Shown here: one piece after another, positions 31,203 through 41,958 of the stretch | Numbering within the stretch: the first letter of the stretch is position 1 | Layout of the letters: each line of letters opens with the position of its first letter | Assembly (NCBI GenBank): GCA_003427395.1 | Contig: BFEA01000378.1 | Location: forward strand, 800,745-845,600 | Reading direction: 5' to 3' | DNA length: 44,856 nucleotides | Source of the DNA: Chara braunii | Lineage: Eukaryota > Streptophyta > Charophyceae > Charales > Characeae | Program-made: the position numbers and the translations under genes | Notes under the pieces: model-generated | What the model was told of the DNA's origin: nothing | What the model saw: the letters and a program-made list of their open reading frames with translations, nothing else | The model's database searches: none

Positions 31203-33702
31203 AGCCCAAGCCTGGTACTGGCCAGCGCGGTATTCCATATGAATAGGTGCGGCGCAGCCCCCAGGCCTCATGCCTACCTCCCATCAGACACGCTACTGCT
31301 AGGCTCCTACGCCGGCTTGCCCTCTTTGTGCCGTGGCCGCCCCGCACCCTACTTCGCACGTTAGACTACCAACGGTCACCTATCCCTGCCAAGGGCACCC
31401 CTGACTCCTAGTAGCCAGAGTCAGGCCGGCCAACTANGCCGGTTGCATAACCCAAAGTAGGAAAATCACACGCGTGCCTTAATCCCGCGCCCCCACACCC
31501 GCTCTACTCTAATCAAGCAACTTACCTACGTAACCAAACAGACCTAGGCGCGTCTCGCGCGATACACTTTAGACCTCTACTCGTACTTCCGGTCACTTGC
31601 AAAAACAAGGGCGGATACCCTTGCACCGACAGCTTACCGGACCATATAAAGCGACGTCCCCGTCACTTCGCCAAATCGAAAGCTATAAATTCCGCCATAA
31701 CTCCAAATGCTGACGAGACAGAAACCAATCCGATCAGCCGACAGACTCAGGGTTGAGGCCTCCAACAATCCAAGCCCTAGTAACCTGGGTCTCCATTGTC
31801 CTGACACTAGGACGCCGGTGTACTAGACATACGTACTACAGCATAAGTCTTAGCGGCCCCTCTTACCCGTCCTCTCCCCTTTGTCCTAGACAATCGCCGG
31901 CTTCTCGTTAGGTGCCCTCGGCCCCTATCCTGCGAACAGGACTTCGACCAAGGGCGCGGGTGCTAACCGAGACCTAAGAAGGCGTTTTCGCCTTCCTCCC
32001 ACAATTTCCGCAATCAAATACATGTATATATATATACAAATCACCTCAACTCACCTCCTGCAGTCTAGTTTAGGAAGGCTAAGTCTCCATCTTGGCCCAC
32101 CGTAGTCTGGGTGATCGTGCCAGGTCTACGACCCACCGCACTTGTTAGTTCAGCGGTAGTGCCCTCGCAGGTTGCGCCGTGATAGGCTTTCTCCTCATAA
32201 GCATTCAATCAGGACTCAAAATAAAAGACTCGACTCGACCCTTATCCCACGCCGGTCCGCAGGAGTAAGACCCTCCTAGGTGGCCACACCCCTTTAAGTC
32301 TTTACTCCTTAGGCCCGATGTAGGCCCGCTAGTCAGGTTGTGCCGATCAGCAGCCGACACTAGGGGTTGCGCCCTAGTGATGCTAAACTCTACCGTTAGC
32401 TTGGTATTCTCATACATGTTCCAGGATTAGCACATGTGGCTGGACGGTGGGTCGCAACAATACAGGCCCATCGCGGGACTACGCAGAGGCCTGTCACACA
32501 TAAAAGGTATTTACCAGCCCTCTGTGGGACAACACAGGGGATCGTCGCAACCTCTCCACATTTACAAACAGCATCACCGCCAGTTGCTCAAGGCCGTGAC
32601 TTCCTTACTTGATCAGAGCAGGAAGCCACGCATCCCAGTGACATCTCCCAAAAGAAACTATTTGCGACCTCTTCAAACTCTCAACAGTGGCCAAGCAACA
32701 AAACATGGTCCTTCTCGTCAGGCTTTATCATACCAACCTTGCTTACCATGCCACTGATCTGGTAACCACCCTTCATACGAGGGAGGTCTCACTCCATACG
32801 TCTCCCAGCATGCAGCGGGTTGCCTCCTAAAAAAACCAGGCACCCCTACCATAACACAACTCAAACTTGAGAGACCAACTTATGGGTCCTCATCACAACT
32901 CAACAACATACATTCGGCATGGCAAGCATCTGAGTCTTAAGGACTCACAAATCCATGGGATTCTTATACTTTCACAAGGACAGACTGCACTCCCTCTCCT
33001 TATACATGGCCCCGTTACCTGCCCGCGGGCAGATCGCACAAGTATACCGGAGAGTAGGCAGTTCACATACATTCCATTCGCACGGTGCACAACATTCAAG
33101 ATGTCGTTCATACATTCAACATTCTGCATAAGAAGATTCAAGATGATAGATTCTTGACTCTAGTGCGAAGGCACCTGTATAAGATAAAGCGGCCTCTTAT
33201 ACGGTCGGTCGCTTTTTACAAAGACGAACACATTGCATTTTACAATGCCTTCGGCCCTCTTCTATCCAATGTGGTACTTCATGAGCTTGAGAAATTTGTC
33301 ATGCGACTGAAGAGCATTGCCGATAGAGGGTCGTCGATAGAGAGGGCAACAGGATAAATCCACACATGTGAGAGTGAGTGTGATCGTCATGTAAGAAAGA
33401 TAGTCTCAAACCCCACTCAACTCAGATATACACTAAGAGATGAGATATCTCATCCAAAAATCCACAGGGTATCCTCGTAAAACAACTCACCCCACCCTGA
33501 ATATAGTACATGGTTATCTGTACAGGGGATCCCCAAAACAATTCAGTATTCTATTGCCACTTAGTGTACGTCCCCTATTTTACATGATCCTAGTTACAAC
33601 GGCCATCCCATGTCGTAGGTCCCATCTACACACTCAACGTCGTAGGTGTCCACCCTACCTAAGTAATAGCAAAATCGTCAAAGAAATATCCTGAACCAGA
33701 CC

Positions 33703-36249
33703 CTACTCACTCATCTCTTCCTGGTTCTGCCTGTACAATTGAGCTCTACCCCCATCTACAGCTCGTTCCACCATTCTACCCTGCCTATCATACATCTTAC
33801 CATCATACTCCGAGACCTTCCCGTCTGCTTGGTCCTTNAGGAATTTGAGGCACTGCAATGCCCTGTGCTCTTCTTTCGTACAATAGAAGCAGGTCGAGTC
33901 AAAGGACTTCCTAGGCCTTTTCTTCTTCCGTTGGGGTCCTGCTGGCGATGGGGTTTCCCTGGTTTCTCCGTCCAACTCATGGCACTGAGGCACATCTCTG
34001 GGTGTCTCAGATCCTGCTTCCGACTCTCGCGGATTGGGCCCTGGTTGCGCCCTTGCTCTCTCTACCTCATAGTCAGGAGTATCCAACCTCTGGGGCCTGC
34101 CTGCGATGATGCCCTCCATTGCACCTCCCATCTCGCTCTCCAGGGGCTCTTCCAACTTGGACTCTGGCGAAAACAAGCCAGCATCCTCCTGCATAGAGTG
34201 GACTGCTTCCAGTAGCACGTCCAAGGATCCTCCTGTCGAGCCTTGGGGAGGCTCATCACTGGCCGAGGGCAGTCTCTCCTCAAGTGGCGGTGGCATGGCA
34301 GGGTCTGCAGCCATCGTGGGTAGCACCGCAAGCTTTGTAGGGGCTCTGAATTCGAAGGCTTCCCTCTCAGCCTTCCTCTTGGCCTCTGCCTCCTCAAGCT
34401 CAAAAATGACTCTTCCCATAGGTGCCTCTTGCTGAGGCTCGGCCACAACTGGTCGCTCTGATACGCCATGTCTTGGCTGACTCTGCCCTCCTGGCCTGCT
34501 ACTCTCCGCCCCATCCCTGTTGCCATGGAGTTGCTGCCTCAATTCCAGGATGGTGGCGGCCTGGCTAGCCACCAGAGCCCTGAGCTCACAGACTTCTGTC
34601 TCAATGGCCCCCAACCGTGACTCCAACCCTGCTTCCTTCAGTTCCTTCCCTCTCAGATCGGCCTCCAACATCATATGCATGTCGAAGGAGGTCTTGGATA
34701 CGGAGCGAATCCTCTGATCCAAATACTCATTAGCTCTCTGTGACATTTCAGCCTCAGCCTTGCCTGGGGTCGTCAACCCTTCGCCATGACGAGCAAGAAA
34801 CTCTCCCCACATCTCCCGGAGCCCATATGGTTTATAGGGCGGTGGCGGACTTGGGAGCACCCCTGCTGCTTCCAATATTTGCCCCTCCTGCCGGATTTCC
34901 TCCCAGCGTCTTGCCACTCTAGCCCGCTTCTCCTCAACCGTTTCTTTCGTTGGTACTTCCTCTACCGTGCGTTGTTCGACTTCCCCTGAGATCCCCGTTT
35001 CCACCTCTCTCTCGGCCTGGCTTGGTTCCCGGGGTGACTCCATATGACCTCTTGCAGATTAGGCTGCTCCAGAGCGTGGGCGGCCAGATGGCTATTAATC
35101 AGACTGTCTGCCTCCCTCCTCAGGCTGGCCCTCTCCACCTCACTTGCCTCCATTCCTGTCGGCGATAAGGCTGTCTCTAGTACCGAGATCGAGACTTCCT
35201 CCCTTTGTACTTGCTTCCTCGTATCTGGCGGGCTCTCGAGTGGACTACCGAGCCTCAGCCTCACGGCTGGTCCCTGAGGGGGAGTACCTTCCTCAACTTC
35301 TATGATCTCATCCCCAATCCGGTCTTTCGTAGCACTCGGCTCTTCCTCCTGTTCAGGGTCTGGAACGTCCTCCTGCGGTACTTCCGCGACGGCCTCAATG
35401 CGCCTCTCACTCATCAGCGGCTCTCTCCACTGGGCAGCGTCCAGATGTGCCTCTAACTCTTGCAGTGACCCTTCAACGACCGGTATCTCTTCCTGTATAT
35501 GCTGTGGCGCTTCTCCCAGTCCTCCCCCAGTATAGCGGTGGAACTCTACTGGCCCCAGTCCACCCTTGGGGTGCTCCCCCTTTCGTTCTGCCTCAGGTAC
35601 GTCCTCCTTTTCTCGCCTAGCAAGCGCCTTCCGTCCTCTTCGTGAGGTTCGATCCTCAGCGGGCTCAGGTTCCCTCTGCCTACCGCTCTTGAGGCACCTT
35701 TCGACTCTAGGCCGAGGTGGTTCTGGCTGCCGGAATGCCGCCCTCAAGTGCGCTCTACAACCATCCCAATCTCGGGCCATATCCCTGATTTGTCTGGCCA
35801 AAGGTCTTTCCGCCTTTCGGGTCCACAGGGGTAACGTCGTCATCCACTCGCTTCGCAATATTCCCTAGTTCTGCATGAATTGCTCGAATGTCGGGATGAA
35901 CTCCTCTGCATTCCCAATCTCTAGCCGAATAGGCTTTGCCATCAGGCCCCACAGGCGACGGTCGCAGTTCCTGCATCCGCTCCTCCACTTCCGACCTCGT
36001 TCGAGCCTCCCTGCGAATCTGTGCGATGGGCTCCATAAACCTGCTAACTCCCCTCAGCCTCTCAATTGTCTGAGTCATGGTCCATCCCATATGATCAGCG
36101 TGGCCCCAGAACTCGTCCATAAATAACTCGATATCCCTATCGTTATATACTGAAGTGCTCGCTCGACGGTAAGGCCCATGTCGTCCATGTCTTCCTGATG
36201 CTCCCACCGGCCGCCTTGGTGGCTGCGTTCCCCTCCCTCCTCTTGGCAT
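33703..36249 (-). pseudogene. 3' Gag-like gene of element B (env position)
   Basis: ATG at 36249-36247 (MPRGGRG). The reading sense is almost continuous for 2.5 kb with two frame changes, near 35820 and 35040, and a stop at 33705-33703. It would give about 840 residues. Domains in order: basic leader; capsid-like DIELFMDEFWGHADHMGW and VEERMQELRPSPVGPDG (matching A's NIELFLIEFERHAREFGW and HPSLVGRDG); a long Glu/Pro-rich middle; a coiled coil (LESRLGAIETEVCELRALVA); a CCHC knuckle CFYCTKEEHRALQC preceded by KKKRPRK; and the C-terminal box KMYDRQGRMVERAVDGGRAQ, LYRQNQEEMSE. One N lies at 33838. It likely binds nucleic acid or assembles particles; the role is inference. Nothing resembles an envelope glycoprotein. 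Confidence 0.75.
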
Positions 36250-36263
36250 GGCTGCAAGTCAGT

Positions 36264-36309
36264 CCTGCACAACAGGCGAAGGAGACAACAGGCACGCGTC
36301 GGGGTAAGC
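36264..36309 (-). promoter_or_regulatory. Candidate 3' splice site before the 3' Gag-like gene (B)
   Basis: Minus strand: GCTTACC (36309-36303, branch A at 36305), then a pyrimidine-rich stretch ending TTGTCTCCTTCGCCTGTTGT, then GCAG|G with the intron ending at 36265. The exon would begin 15 nt before the ATG. Branch-to-AG spacing is 40 nt, the same as in element A although the surrounding bases differ. Confidence 0.6.
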
Positions 36310-36413
36310 AAACAGGCGACAAAGAGACACACTCAGGCCGAACCAAGCACATGCCCCAAGCAATCCTCCTAATCTACAAACCCATCTACCCCTTTCTAGT
36401 GGAATTGGGTTGC

Positions 36414-36833
36414 CTATCTCACCTCTTCTCTGGCCACGAACTTCTTCAACCTCGTTCCTGACACCCAGTCTTTCCACTCTGTTCCATTTATCTCCTCGAT
36501 CTGGTAGGCGCCGAACTCTCCGCATCGCACGATCCGATAGGGACCTAACCACCTCTTGTCCAGCTTCCTGGACCACTGTTTTTCCAGGGATGAATCATAC
36601 AAGAGCACGACGTCCCCAACTACCAAGGGTACCTTTCTCACACGAGCCGACTGGTCCCAGCGAGCCTTATCATCCATACGGCTCCTCTCTACCTGGTCGG
36701 ACGCCTCTTGGACCCTTTCCTCAATCGCGCCCACCTGCCGAGCTCGAATATCGAGCAGTTCTTCGAAAGACAGATTTACCTCCAAGTCTTTAGGAAGCTC
36801 TCGATTGGAAAGGTAGCATGTCTTCCATACCAC
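36414..36833 (-). pseudogene. Integrase C-terminal domain of element B (separate frame)
   Basis: Continues the integrase after a frameshift near 36790. It contains LSFEELLDIRARQVGAIEER, VGDVVLLYDSSLEKQWSRKL and RWLGPYRIVRC (GPY/F module), ending at 36414. The A copy reads FLKTWRRQNLETDLTFEELL across this point, whereas B has lost part of the RRQN stretch, so a small deletion caused the shift. This domain helps target-DNA binding and multimerisation in Ty3/gypsy integrases. Confidence 0.75.
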
Positions 36834-36910
36834 AGTGTGGTCGGCGCGTACTTAGTGGTCCTCTTCACTGTGATGTTCTCAATGACGAAGGCAGCCCTCA
36901 GATACCTCAG

Positions 36911-39795
36911 TCATTGGCTAGGCTTACCTTCGGTCCATTTCGCTAGCAAGGCCGTAATGGTGCTATGCCCCCTTTCCACCAGAGCATTTGCCTGTGGGTG
37001 GGCGGCCGTAGTGTAGTTAGCCACTACCCCATATCTTGACAGCAGCTCTTGCACCTCCTGACAAGTGAACTCCGATCCCCTGTCCATTACGAATTCTCTA
37101 ACGAACGGGTCGCGTAGGTAATACTCCTCGATGCAGCTGACCAGAACTGGCCCAGTCTTCGTACGGATTGCCCGTCCATCTACGAAGCCAGATAGGTTGT
37201 CGCGCGCATCGAAGATATAGTTGTAGCCATGATCTCCAAGGGACATGAACAATAAGTCGAGGTGTACTACGGCCCCGACCTCTCTCTCCAGCCTTGGATG
37301 CAGTGACTCTTCTGGCCTTAAACGAGACTGCTCCTGGCACGGCACACAGGAACGACAGAACTTCACAACCATCTCCATCATCCCGGCCCAGTAGTATAGC
37401 TCACTTATTTTGGCATATGTGGCAGTAATTCCCCGGTGCCCGCCTGCAATGCCATCGTGGAGCGCTGCTATGACGTCGATCTGATGGTTGCGACCACATA
37501 CCACCCGCCCGGGGTTCCCTACTTTCCTTCTTACGAAGAGATGACCGTCCCTTACTAGGTAGCGATCCCTCATCATCTGCGCCCTACGGCTTGCGTCTCT
37601 ATCACGCATCTCGCAGGATAAGAGAAACCCCAGCTCGAGGTAAATCCCATCATACTCCTCTGCGTGGAATGCCTCCTTGATCTCTCCCTCTTCAAACTCG
37701 TCATCCTGGCTCTCCAACACAGTATTTCTTCCCTCAGTCGGGTTTAGTGAGCTTTCCAGATCAAGGGACCCCTGTTGAAGCGCATTGACGAGGAGGTACA
37801 TCCCTCCCATTAATTCCTCGTGGTGTTTTACCTTATCCGGACCCTCTTCTATCGTCAGTACCTCATCCACCATACAATGGCTATCTGCGAGTGCCAACTT
37901 GGTCATCCATTGGACGTCCTTACCACCCCAGGGATCCTCTTCTTCGAAAGGCTTGAGCACTAACTCAGCAATCCGCTCATACCCCTTAGGCGCGTGCCAG
38001 ATAGGATGGCCAAGGCAGCTGGGGACTCGTGGGGACCACTTATTGATGTGGAGGCGGATGTCCTCGTCCTGGTTCAGAAAGCCATCAAGAGGGGGCGTAT
38101 CCTCTACGGCTTCCCCGTCCTGCCTATCCCAGTTGATGCGACTTAACCCATCTGCACTGTTCTTGTTCCCTGGGATCCGTTCCAACTCGAAGTTGAACAT
38201 CCAGATGTATGTCAACCACCTGGCAACTGTTGGATCAGACGGAACATAATTCCTCAGGGAGAAAGCCAGAGCCGTTGGGTCTACCCTTAAGATGAACCTC
38301 CTGCCGAAGATGTAGTTTCGAAAAATCCGCAGGCAATGAAGGACGGCAAGGGTCTCCTTCTTGAATTGAGAGTAGTTTTTTTCCGGCGTACACAGCGTGC
38401 GACTCTCAAAGCGCAATGGTCTCTCCTTCCCCTTGACGTCTGCTTGGATTAGAACTCCACCCAAGGTCGTCGGTCCTGCATCGGTCTCCACAATGAATGG
38501 TCTCGTCTCCGTAGCGTCATAATCGGGCGCTCCCAGTACCAACCCTCGTTCCCGGAACTCCTCCTTCATGTTGGCCACGGCCTCTTCCTGATGCTCACCC
38601 CAGGTCCATTCCTGATCCTAACGGACCAACTTCCTCAATTGCTCTGTCTTTGCCGCAAAGTTTTTGACGAAAGACCTCCAAAACCCACACGTGCCAAGGA
38701 AGCTCCTTACATCTCTTACAGAACGGAATGGCACCGGCCACTCAACTATCTTATCCGTCTTCTTAACATCCGTCTGCCGAGCGTTCTCATTACAGACGAA
38801 CCCCAAGATAGTCGCTTCCCTCATACAGTACTTAGACTTAGGCCCACTGGCCGTAAGGTTGTGCTCCTCAAGCAAGCCCAAGACTTTATCAAGGTCCTGA
38901 ACGTGCCTCCAGACAAACCGCCTTACTTCAGGCATGACCTCATCGTCTTCTCTTTTTCGCAGCCCTTTCACTGCCAGGTCATCGATGTATGGCTGTGTGA
39001 TGTGTGGACTAACTGTCTGCATGACCCGGATCATATTCCTCTAGACCATTGCCACAGCATTCGTCCAACCTTGTGGAGCCACATTCATGTGGATGAGCCC
39101 TCGAGGCGTGTACATAACCGTCACTGGTCGGTCCGGCGGGTAGACCGAAAATTGGTCATATCCGGAATAGAGATCATTAAGTGAAATTATCGGCCTCCCA
39201 GCGCGCGATTCCGACAGTGCAACAGTATTTGGTAGCCCACCTGCATCCCGCACGGTCACTACATTCAGTCTCTGCAAGTCTTGTACCCACCTTAGTGTCT
39301 CATTAGGCTTAATAAAACGAAACCACGGGGATGCGTAGGGTCCGCTTGAGTAGTCGGCGACGTGCGTACGTATTTTGCCATCGAGGTAGTCCATTACCTT
39401 TTTCTCTTCGTCCGGATCTGGGTATTGTGCCCCTCTTAGATTCCATGGCTCGTGCGGCACAGTATGGATGCGGATCATGGGAATCTTGTGTACATCCAAC
39501 CTGCCACGCTCCTCGTCGCTGAACGCATAGGCACGATGTCTTTTCTTCATCAGCTCCATCACCAGGGCTCTTTCCCGCGATAGTAGGAAGTCCGGTTCTC
39601 CCACTATCAACTTCCCTTTGTTTTCCTCATTGATACGGCACGGTCCTTCTGACGTGTTTTCCCTCATCCGCCGTATCAACGCTCGCTCTCGTTCGTAGTA
39701 CACTTCCTCGTCCTCGGTAACCAGAACGGGAACAAGGCGGTACTTTTTGTCTATCGTTTTGTACCGCCTTTGGACACTCTGCTTGAGCCGGCCCC
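36911..39795 (-). pseudogene. pol: RT, RNase H and integrase of element B (pol)
   Basis: One frame from the frameshift site (39796-39802) to 36911, interrupted by TAG at 39043-39041 and 38620-38618 and closed by TGA at 36913-36911. RT: SLNDLYSGYDQF (first catalytic D), PQGWTNAVAMV, then PYIDDLAV (YIDD). RNase H: ETDAG, KKETLAV and RVDPTALAF carry the D-E-D residues. Integrase: HDGIAGGH and CRSCVPC (HHCC), HLDLLF, VMDRGSEF and VERGHST (DDE). In A, Q-W replaces the terminal Q-stop, so the TGA arose from TGG. The enzyme copies element RNA to cDNA and inserts it. With two or three premature stops, this copy is inactive unless stops are read through. Confidence 0.85.
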
Positions 39796-39802
39796 TAAAA
39801 AA
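39734..39802 (-). promoter_or_regulatory. Candidate -1 ribosomal frameshift site between protease and RT
   Basis: Minus strand 39802-39796 is T TTT TTA, in the zero frame of the protease ORF (CCT TTT TTA GGG). A -1 shift here enters exactly the RT frame (AGG GGC CGG CTC AAG CAG). A perfect 10-bp hairpin follows: AAGGCGGTAC at 39734-39743 with GTACCGCCTT at 39761-39770, with the zero-frame TAG stop in its loop. The spacer of 25 nt is longer than usual (about 5-9). An indel in the T run is the alternative. Confidence 0.5.
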
Positions 39803-41958
39803 GGTTGACTTGCCGCTCGTGCCTGTGCCTGTGCCACCGCCGGATCCATTCTCCCCTTAGGAAGCCGATAGACCAGCTCCATTTCCCCCACCTGGGGATA
39901 ATCCAGAACCTGCTCCCTCAACGCCTGAGTGGCATCCGGATCGGCCATCTCGTGCGTGGCCACTATATCCATGGCCTTTCCCACATCCGACAGGCTGAGC
40001 GAGAAGGCCTCACCTCCTACCTCCTCCTCGGGCTCTGCCCTAAGCCTCCGATGCGCGTCTTCTGACTTTTCAATCGTGAAAGAGCCAGGGTTGGGCCTGT
40101 TCCTTAGGCTCCTTGACCCAGTGTTTCGGCAGGTAATCACTTCGTAATTCCCGCATGCTGGATCACATAAGATCAAGATCAATGACCCATCATGCTTATT
40201 ATACATCAAGGTCTCTGTCCTGCATAGGAAGGACCTCCCCAGGAGGATGCTGTGGTCTACATCAGGCATCACAAAGAAGCAGGCCCGCGCTTTCACCCTG
40301 CCAATCTCCAGTACCACATTCGGGGCTGTTCCACAGAACACAACCTTGTTGTTGGCCCCGTGCAGGATGCCGCAGTCCGAGCGGTCTATCTCCAGTCCAA
40401 ATCTGACGGCATCAGCCTCCCGGATAATATTCAGTTCGGCACCCGTATCTACCATGGCCGTGCACTTAGAGCCTTTTACCGCTAGGTCCACGACGCCACA
40501 AGCCACACACTTCCAATCCATTTTCGTCCCTGGCTCTACCCATTCCATCTCCTTGGGCAGGATCACGCTAAGGTGAATATTTGGTACTAGCCGCCTTGAC
40601 AGTCTACCCTTCAGCTCATTTCGGAGCCTTGGCGCGGAAGCCAGGATCTCCTTGAGGGTCATTAAATCATTATGGCCCTCAAGCAGCCTGTCAATTACTC
40701 GCTCTACATCAAATCCCTCCTCTAGCCGGACCGCATACTTCTTCCTCTTTGGTGGTACGTCGCGCACAACCGGTTCGGCCTCTCCCCGACTTTCTCTTTT
40801 TTTGGCTCGCTGTTCGGCCCTCTGATCTTCCTCCTGACGTAATCGGTCATCTTCCCCCTCATCATCATCATCATCCTCTACCTCTACAGTTTTTTTCCCC
40901 TTTTCTGGTTCGGGTTCCTTGCGAGGAGGTTCTTGGCTCGCACCTGCCTTGGCTTGACTTCGAGTGCGGGCTGCCTGAGCCAGCCTAGCTTGCGGGGTAG
41001 GGGGCCTAGTCATCATCCTTGATCGCGGGCCCGTCCCCACAATGGTCACTTCGGACCGCCCCGGCATGGATTCCGGACCAGAGTCATAAGGGAAGACCTT
41101 GGGGAGGTTAGCCCTCCACTCCTTCACTTCCTCGCAGAGATCTACCAACTTCCGTTGGTATCTTCCTACCTTGGCAAATAAGTCCTCCATCTTATTCAGC
41201 AGGACTACCGCCGTCTCTACCTTTTCATCGTCACCTTCATCGTCCGACTCGATGATTATGGGTTTCTCTCTTACATCCCCGGCCTGTAGCCTCTGGGTTA
41301 CTTCCTCGTCGCTTCCTACTTCCTCAACTCCAATTGGCAGTTCTTCCTTCTCCTGCCATAGCCTGAACGTGGCAGGGGGTGGTTGACGTGCTGCCAACCT
41401 TCGTTGGGCCTCCACCCTAACCCCACCAGCCTTCCTATCAATAAAATCTCCAAATTGGTCGTAAATGTCCCCATCCATATTAGAATAAATCAGTCCATTT
41501 TTCTCGTCCTCCCGCCTGATATTGCAAAACCGTATAGTGTGACCTTGCTGGTCACAATGCTGACATATGGCAGTCCTCCAATCAAATCGGGCCCTTCCAC
41601 CGCCTTGGCCCCCTTGGTTGCCTTGGCCACCTTGATTGCCTTGGCCACCTTGGTTACCCCATTGGCCTCCTCGGCCACCACCATTCCTGCCACGTCCTCG
41701 TCCACCGCCCCTTCCCGCATTCCCTTGGTTCCCTTGGCCTTGACTACCACCACCCGCCACACTACCTTGCGATCTTTGTGTGGGCGTCGGCGTAGGTGGT
41801 ACCGCTGGCTGGGTCTGGGCGGCGGGGTAGCTCAGGGGAGACATACTTGTTTGGGGCCCAGCGTAGGGTATTACCTGTCCAGACGGCGCTGGGCCACCCC
41901 AGGGTACAAAGGTGTTAATCAGGGGCCACGGCCAGTGCCCAAATGGTGGCACTGGTGC
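39751..41958 (-). CDS. Nucleocapsid and aspartic protease region of element B
   Basis: Open for 735 codons after a TAG at 41961-41959, with no obvious ATG; the frame is continuous with the linker frame upstream. Residues about 60-120 are Gly/Gln/Asn/Arg-rich with a GNQGGQ tandem repeat. A CCHC knuckle CQHCDQQGHTIRFC lies at about residues 130-143, followed by a box GDIYDQFGDFIDRKAGGVRV. An acidic run (DDDDDEGEDD) sits near 360. The protease has CTAMVDTGAELNII (catalytic D near residue 502) and HSILLGRSF. It binds RNA and cleaves the polyprotein in intact elements. The end overlaps the candidate frameshift site. Confidence 0.8.
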   Translation of the reverse strand, partial: APVPPFGHWPWPLINTFVPWGGPAPSGQVIPYAGPQTSMSPLSYPAAQTQPAVPPTPTPTQRSQGSVAGGGSQGQGNQGNAGRGGGRGRGRNGGGRGGQWGNQGGQGNQGGQGNQGGQGGGRARFDWRTAICQHCDQQGHTIRFCNIRREDEKNGLIYSNMDGDIYDQFGDFIDRKAGGVRVEAQRRLAARQPPPATFRLWQEKEELPIGVEEVGSDEEVTQRLQAGDVREKPIIIESDDEGDDEKVETAVVLLNKMEDLFAKVGRYQRKLVDLCEEVKEWRANLPKVFPYDSGPESMPGRSEVTIVGTGPRSRMMTRPPTPQARLAQAARTRSQAKAGASQEPPRKEPEPEKGKKTVEVEDDDDDEGEDDRLRQEEDQRAEQRAKKRESRGEAEPVVRDVPPKRKKYAVRLEEGFDVERVIDRLLEGHNDLMTLKEILASAPRLRNELKGRLSRRLVPNIHLSVILPKEMEWVEPGTKMDWKCVACGVVDLAVKGSKCTAMVDTGAELNIIREADAVRFGLEIDRSDCGILHGANNKVVFCGTAPNVVLEIGRVKARACFFVMPDVDHSILLGRSFLCRTETLMYNKHDGSLILILCDPACGNYEVITCRNTGSRSLRNRPNPGSFTIEKSEDAHRRLRAEPEEEVGGEAFSLSLSDVGKAMDIVATHEMADPDATQALREQVLDYPQVGEMELVYRLPKGRMDPAVAQAQARAASQPFLGAGSSRVSKGGTKR

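Larger units (their letters stand above)
24866..33702. repeat. Long non-coding 3' region of element B (LTR and/or 3' UTR)
   Basis: No gene supported. It holds, left to right: a five-unit 120-bp array (25115-25690), a hairpin array (25963-26686), blocks collinear with element A from about 26.68 kb, CAG/CAA/GTAG-rich cryptically simple DNA (about 27.2-29.3 kb), an adapter artefact (29327-29678), a CT microsatellite, a U6-derived segment and tRNA-like boxes. Single Ns at 26744, 26938, 27904 and elsewhere up to 33838 suggest unresolved repeat polymorphism. Confidence 0.65.

Noticed and set aside
33703-36249. Retroviral-type envelope gene in the env position
   Set aside because: No signal peptide, transmembrane helix or cysteine-rich ectodomain. 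The CCHC knuckle and capsid-like helices point to a Gag-like protein.
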